A stretch of DNA of 8,001 nt, from assembly GCA_017561105.1 (NCBI GenBank), contig JAFZDR010000209.1, positions 1-8,001 of the forward strand, in the 5' to 3' direction. The notes beneath the pieces are model-generated. The model had not been told where the DNA came from, searched no databases, and saw only the letters and a list, made by a program, of their open reading frames with translations. Position 1 is the stretch's first letter, and each line of letters opens with the position of its first letter. This stretch comes from Alistipes sp. GTDB lineage: Bacteria; Bacteroidota; Bacteroidia; Bacteroidales; Rikenellaceae. This document shows, piece by piece, positions 4,602 to 8,001 of this stretch. The position numbers and the translations under genes are program-made.

Positions 4602-6260
4602 ATGGAGTTTATCGAACAATTCGTATTCGGAGAGGGAATTGCCCATTCGATCTTTGTATTGGCGATAGTCATCGCTATAGGCACTCTGCTTGCTAAAGTC
4701 AAAATAGGTGGTATATCGCTCGGGGCAACCTGGGTGTTATTTGCCGGTATTGTGGCAAGCTACTTCGGAATGAATCTTCATGCCGATACGCTCAACTTTG
4801 TGCGCGACTTCGGTTTGACTCTCTTTGTCTTCTCCATAGGTCTGCAAATTGGTCCTTCGTTCTTCTCGTCGTTGCGACAGGGCGGTTTGAAGCAGATGTG
4901 GCTCTCTATCCTGACAATGTTGCTGGGCGGAGCTGTTGCATATTTGCTGTTCTTGGCTACCGACACCCCTCTCCAGACTATGGTGGGCGTTATGGACGGA
5001 GCTGTGGCTAATACCCCTGCAATGGGTGCAACGCAGCAGACTTTTCTCGACATTACAGGCATAGATGATAAATCTATTCCGTTGAGTTTTGCCGTTGCCT
5101 ACCCTATTGGCGTTGTTGCGGTTATCATCGCCTTTATGATTTTGCGAGCAATCTTGCGCGTCGATATTGCAAAGGAGCGTGCCGAGGCCGAAAAACGCTT
5201 GGGTGGCAATAAGTTTGCGGCAAAGTTCTCTATCGAGGTTATCAATCGACAGATGGATGGCAAGAGTGTTGGCGAAATCCGTCAAATCATCGCTCGTCAG
5301 TTTGTTATATCGCGCATTTCGCACGACGGCAACAAGGCATTTATTGCCGATGCTACAAGTATAGTCCACTGTGGCGACAAGATCTTCGTGGTTAGTAGCG
5401 TCGAGGATAAAGAGGCTATTCTCGCCTTCCTTGGCCGCGAAATTGAGATGCTTGAAGAGGAGTGGGGAGAGTTTGAAGGTCAGCTCGTATCGCGCCGTAT
5501 CTTGGTTACACAGCCTAAGATTAACGGTAAGCGCTTTGTCGATCTTCGCCTTCGCACCAAGTATGGCATTAACATTACGCGCGTAAATCGTGCCGGCGTG
5601 GATATTATTCCGCATCAGGGTATGGAGCTTCAGCTTGGCGACAAGGTTATGGTAGTAGGCTCCGAGGAGGCTATTAACGAGGTGGCGAAGTTGCTCGGTA
5701 ACTCGTTACAGAAGTTGCGCGATCCACATATCTTTACAATCTTCTTGGGTATTGCTCTCGGTGTCTTTGTCGGCTCTATTCCGCTTATCGATGCACCACA
5801 GCCTATAAAACTCGGTTTGGCGGCAGGACCTATGCTTATGGCAATTCTTATTGGTCGATTTGGAACGCATTGGCACCTGATTACATACACCACTTTGAGT
5901 GCAAACCTTATGCTTCGTGAGGTTGGCTTGGCAATGTTCCTTGCCTCGGTGGGCCTTGCCTCGGGTAATGGCTTTGTGAGCGCCGTGGTTAATGGCGGCT
6001 ATATTTGGCTGTTGTATGCTCTGATTATCGCTATTGTGCCGTTGATTTTGGTGGGTGTCTATGCACGCTTGCGCTACAAGTGCGACTTCTTTACAATTAC
6101 GGGTATGCTCTCGGGCAGTATGACCAATCCGATTGCATTGAACTATGCTAACTCGTTGGCAGGTAGCGATATGCCGGCAATTACCTACGCTACGGTATAC
6201 CCATTAGCGATGTTCCTGCGTGTGATTATCGCGCAGTTGATGATTCTCTTTTTGATCTAA
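4602..6260 (+). CDS. YidE/YbjL-type putative transporter with two RCK_C domains
   Basis: This 552-residue membrane protein matches the YidE family (AspT/YidE/YbjL duplication family; E. coli YidE is of nearly the same length). Layout: an N-terminal membrane half with hydrophobic segments near 15-32, 41-57, 70-85, 99-120 and 163-186; two cytoplasmic RCK_C (TrkA-C) ligand-binding domains at about 204-284 and 290-370; and a C-terminal membrane half with segments near 376-395, 404-418, 435-454, 466-487 and 525-551. Each half carries a related motif thought to lie in the transport path: DGAVANTPAMGATQQ (132-146) and GMLSGSMTNPIALNYANS (501-518). The substrate is unknown; AspT exchanges aspartate for alanine, and RCK_C domains suggest control by a nucleotide or ion. 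Lying beside tRNA-Asp is most likely chance. It is a single-gene unit after the tRNA terminator, and its stop is 7 bases from the stop of the opposing gene. Confidence 0.88.
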   Translation: MEFIEQFVFGEGIAHSIFVLAIVIAIGTLLAKVKIGGISLGATWVLFAGIVASYFGMNLHADTLNFVRDFGLTLFVFSIGLQIGPSFFSSLRQGGLKQMWLSILTMLLGGAVAYLLFLATDTPLQTMVGVMDGAVANTPAMGATQQTFLDITGIDDKSIPLSFAVAYPIGVVAVIIAFMILRAILRVDIAKERAEAEKRLGGNKFAAKFSIEVINRQMDGKSVGEIRQIIARQFVISRISHDGNKAFIADATSIVHCGDKIFVVSSVEDKEAILAFLGREIEMLEEEWGEFEGQLVSRRILVTQPKINGKRFVDLRLRTKYGINITRVNRAGVDIIPHQGMELQLGDKVMVVGSEEAINEVAKLLGNSLQKLRDPHIFTIFLGIALGVFVGSIPLIDAPQPIKLGLAAGPMLMAILIGRFGTHWHLITYTTLSANLMLREVGLAMFLASVGLASGNGFVSAVVNGGYIWLLYALIIAIVPLILVGVYARLRYKCDFFTITGMLSGSMTNPIALNYANSLAGSDMPAITYATVYPLAMFLRVIIAQLMILFLI

Positions 6261-6267
6261 ATCAGGG

Positions 6268-6840
6268 TTATTTTACCTCGAAATTGAGCAGCTCGGCGCC
6301 ATTGAGCGACACTTCGATATTGTCGCCAATTTGTGGTGTCATTGGCTCGGTGGCTGCGATGTAGATAATATCGCCCATCTTCAATGTAAGCAACTCCGAA
6401 GCCTTCGAAAGGGCTTTGTCAAGCGAGATCTTTACATCGTCTAAAGAGGTGTTAACCTGTGCGTTACCAATCTTTATATTAAGTACGCCTTCCCCCATTG
6501 TGTCGGGTGTAACCGATTCAGGCGATAGTGCGATAGACTTATCGAAGCAATACGCCTCGTCGCAAGGGCGGCCGAGAGCGCAATTACGCTCCACGATATC
6601 CTGCGCAACAAATGCTACAGCTACACCTACGGCATCGTAGCAGCGAGGCGCAAACTTCTCGCTCATACACTTTGCCAGGCGTGTAACACGCAACATATAA
6701 CCCGCAGTACACTGCATATTGCTCGAAAAGGTCGGCATATAGAAGTTATCGTTATTGCGCAAAACAGACGAGTCGGAACGCTCGGTAAGCCATAAATCTT
6801 CGCCACTCACAAGGGCGTTATATATACATACTATCTTCAT
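6268..6840 (-). CDS. FAH-fold (fumarylacetoacetate hydrolase-like) protein lacking metal ligands
   Basis: This 190-residue protein follows the short Bacteroidetes FAH-family plan: DSSVLRNNDNFYMPTFSS (23-40), LRVTRLAKCMSEKFA (50-64), YDAVGVAVAFVAQDI (68-82), and a C-terminal LTLKMGDIIYIAATEPMTPQIGDNIEV (151-177). Active members use a divalent metal held by an E-x-E pair and an aspartate, in patterns like YETELVVRI and DFTARD. Aligned from memory, the first pattern here reads CTAGYMLRV (44-52), giving T45 and G47 in place of both glutamates, and the second reads AFVAQD (76-81), giving A76 in place of the aspartate. The KGFD lysine region reads YCFD (97-100). I infer a non-catalytic relative, or one with a different chemistry; the frame is intact, so it is kept. 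Its ATG follows the lpxB stop with no gap (TAG|ATG), implying coupled translation. Why it pairs with lpxB is unknown. Confidence 0.75.
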   Translation of the reverse strand: MKIVCIYNALVSGEDLWLTERSDSSVLRNNDNFYMPTFSSNMQCTAGYMLRVTRLAKCMSEKFAPRCYDAVGVAVAFVAQDIVERNCALGRPCDEAYCFDKSIALSPESVTPDTMGEGVLNIKIGNAQVNTSLDDVKISLDKALSKASELLTLKMGDIIYIAATEPMTPQIGDNIEVSLNGAELLNFEVK

Positions 6841-7965
6841 CTATTTCAATGATTTAATTATGTCTTGAGCAACGCGATGGCTCGAGCCATCGCCACCCAT
6901 CATCTCTTGTAATTCGGCAAACTCTGCCAACATCTTTGTGCGCTTGGCTCCGCCCTCCAAAATCGCATGCAACTCCTCGCTGACAGCTGCCACATCAACT
7001 TTGTTTACAACAATCTCTCGCACAGACTCGCGGTTGAGATTTATGTTTACGAGCGAAATATACGGGATTTTCAGAACAATTGGTCGTAACCACTCGTAAA
7101 TCTTCGGTACATGGTACATCACAATCTCGGGCGTGCCGATAAGAGCTGTTTCGAGCGTTGCAGTGCCAGATGTTACGATTGCGGCCTCGGCATAAATCAG
7201 TGTATCGTAGGTCTTGTTGCAGACAAATTTTACCGCTGTACCCGATAATATCTTGTCGTACATTTCGCGCTCAATCCACGGTACTGCAGCCACAACAAAC
7301 TGATATTGAGGGAAGTTTTGCGATATAGCCACCATATCGGCGAGGTTGTCCTTAATTTCTGAACGACGGCTGCCTGCCAACAATGCTACAATTGGTCGCT
7401 TGTCCAATCCTCCCTCGCGCAAAAACTCCTCACGCGAAGGCATTTGCGCCTTGTATTGTGCTATCGAGTCGCAGAGCGGATTTCCGCAGAATACGGGTTC
7501 GATGCCCTTCGAACGGAAATAGTCGGTCTCGAATGGGAATATCGTGTAGAGTCTATCGACATATTTGCGAATCTCCTTCACGCGCCACTCCTTCCAAGCC
7601 CACACCTTTGGTGCGATGTAGTAGTAAACCTTTATACCGCGCTCCTTTGCCCACTTTGCGATGCGCATATTGAAGCTCGGATAGTCTATAAGTATCACAA
7701 CATCAGGATTGTATGCTTCGATGTCGCGCTTGCACTCGTCAATCTGTCCGAAGATGGTTTTGAGGTTGCGCAACACCTGCGCAATGCCGAAAAATGATGT
7801 TTCGCGGTAGTGCTTTGCCAAATTCTCGGCACCGCCTACCTCTGCCATCTTATCGCCACCCCAAAAGCGGAATTGTGCTTCGGAATCCTCTGCCTGCAAA
7901 CCACGCATCAGATTACTTCCGTGCAAATCGCCCGACGGCTCACCTGCGATTATATAATATTTCAT
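6841..7965 (-). CDS. lpxB: Lipid-A-disaccharide synthase LpxB
   Basis: LpxB is the GT19 glycosyltransferase that joins UDP-2,3-diacylglucosamine and lipid X to give the tetraacyl disaccharide of lipid A, working on the inner face of the inner membrane. The 374-residue product is full length. Landmarks are the N-terminal donor/acceptor loop GEPSGDLHG (8-16), SFFGIAQVLRN (57-67), the VILIDYPSFNMRIA strand and loop, YYIAPKVWAWKEWRVKEI (membrane-contact and catalytic region), FPFE, GNPLCD, the ALLAGSRRSEI nucleotide-binding loop, and SGTATLETALIGTPEIVMY near the C-terminus. ATG 7965 is chosen because MKYYIIAGEPSGD is the standard start. It is transcribed leftward with the FAH-like gene directly abutting. 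The upstream neighbour lies outside the window. No consensus promoter is visible in the 36 bases shown before the gene. It implies a Gram-negative outer membrane. Confidence 0.95.
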   Translation of the reverse strand: MKYYIIAGEPSGDLHGSNLMRGLQAEDSEAQFRFWGGDKMAEVGGAENLAKHYRETSFFGIAQVLRNLKTIFGQIDECKRDIEAYNPDVVILIDYPSFNMRIAKWAKERGIKVYYYIAPKVWAWKEWRVKEIRKYVDRLYTIFPFETDYFRSKGIEPVFCGNPLCDSIAQYKAQMPSREEFLREGGLDKRPIVALLAGSRRSEIKDNLADMVAISQNFPQYQFVVAAVPWIEREMYDKILSGTAVKFVCNKTYDTLIYAEAAIVTSGTATLETALIGTPEIVMYHVPKIYEWLRPIVLKIPYISLVNINLNRESVREIVVNKVDVAAVSEELHAILEGGAKRTKMLAEFAELQEMMGGDGSSHRVAQDIIKSLK

Positions 7966-7980
7966 ATTATATTTTTGCTT

Positions 7981-8000
7981 TTAGCCATTAGCCATTGGCC
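7981..8000. repeat. Short tandem heptamer repeat upstream of lpxB
   Basis: TTAGCCA at 7981-7987 and 7988-7994 is followed by a partial copy, TTGGCC (7995-8000). The array starts 15 bases upstream of the lpxB start codon and is cut by the window edge, so its full copy number is unknown. Confidence 0.45.
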
Positions 8001-8001
8001 G

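Noticed and set aside
4737..5615. Minus-strand open frame (292 codons) opposite the transporter
   Set aside because: It is the shadow of the YidE-type gene, whose membrane and RCK_C domains are convincing across the whole stretch.
1..8001. CRISPR array, insertion sequence or defence cluster
   Set aside because: No regularly spaced repeats, transposase motifs, terminal inverted repeats or nuclease/toxin domains were seen on either strand; the lone helicase is a housekeeping-type Dda/RecD-like gene.

Overview
The window looks like ordinary chromosome from a Bacteroidales bacterium, possibly close to Rikenellaceae/Alistipes (low certainty on the family). The reasons are Bacteroidetes-type promoters (TTTG, 19-21 bases, then TAnnTTTG), no Shine-Dalgarno sites in front of the genes, a lineage-typical DUF3822-rsmD pair, and a FAH-like gene of the short Bacteroidetes kind. 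I see no phage, IS element, CRISPR array or toxin/defence module, and no convincing new multi-gene system. The unusual points are within single genes and in the short gaps.

Region 1 (1-2575, minus strand). A Dda/RecD-type SF1 DNA helicase gene (1154-2575) is followed, after a 77-base gap holding a strong inverted repeat, by a UGSC-family-like exported protein that runs off the left edge. That protein is split by an in-frame TAG (903-905) just after its signal peptide and linker. The coding frame resumes at once with ATG and stays open to the window edge.

Region 2 (2576-4370, plus strand). A short divergent gap, plus the first codons of the helicase gene, carries up to three TAnnTTTG elements firing rightward. 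They lead into a compact overlapping cluster: a small membrane-anchored protein of unknown function with codon use suggesting high expression, a short DUF3822 protein (23-base overlap), and the 16S rRNA guanine-N2 methyltransferase RsmD (10-base overlap), which has DAPY in place of the usual DPPY motif.

Region 3 (4371-4601). An AT-rich spacer with a phased direct repeat leads into a textbook promoter, a tRNA-Asp(GTC) gene with encoded CCA, and an intrinsic terminator. A 10-base direct repeat then ends exactly at the next start codon.

Region 4 (4602-8001). A YidE/YbjL-type transporter with two central RCK_C domains (plus strand) converges, with only 7 bases between stop codons, on a leftward pair: lpxB (lipid A disaccharide synthase) and, starting directly after its stop (TAG|ATG), a FAH-fold protein whose expected metal-ligand residues are all replaced. 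Heptamer repeats lie upstream of lpxB at the right edge.
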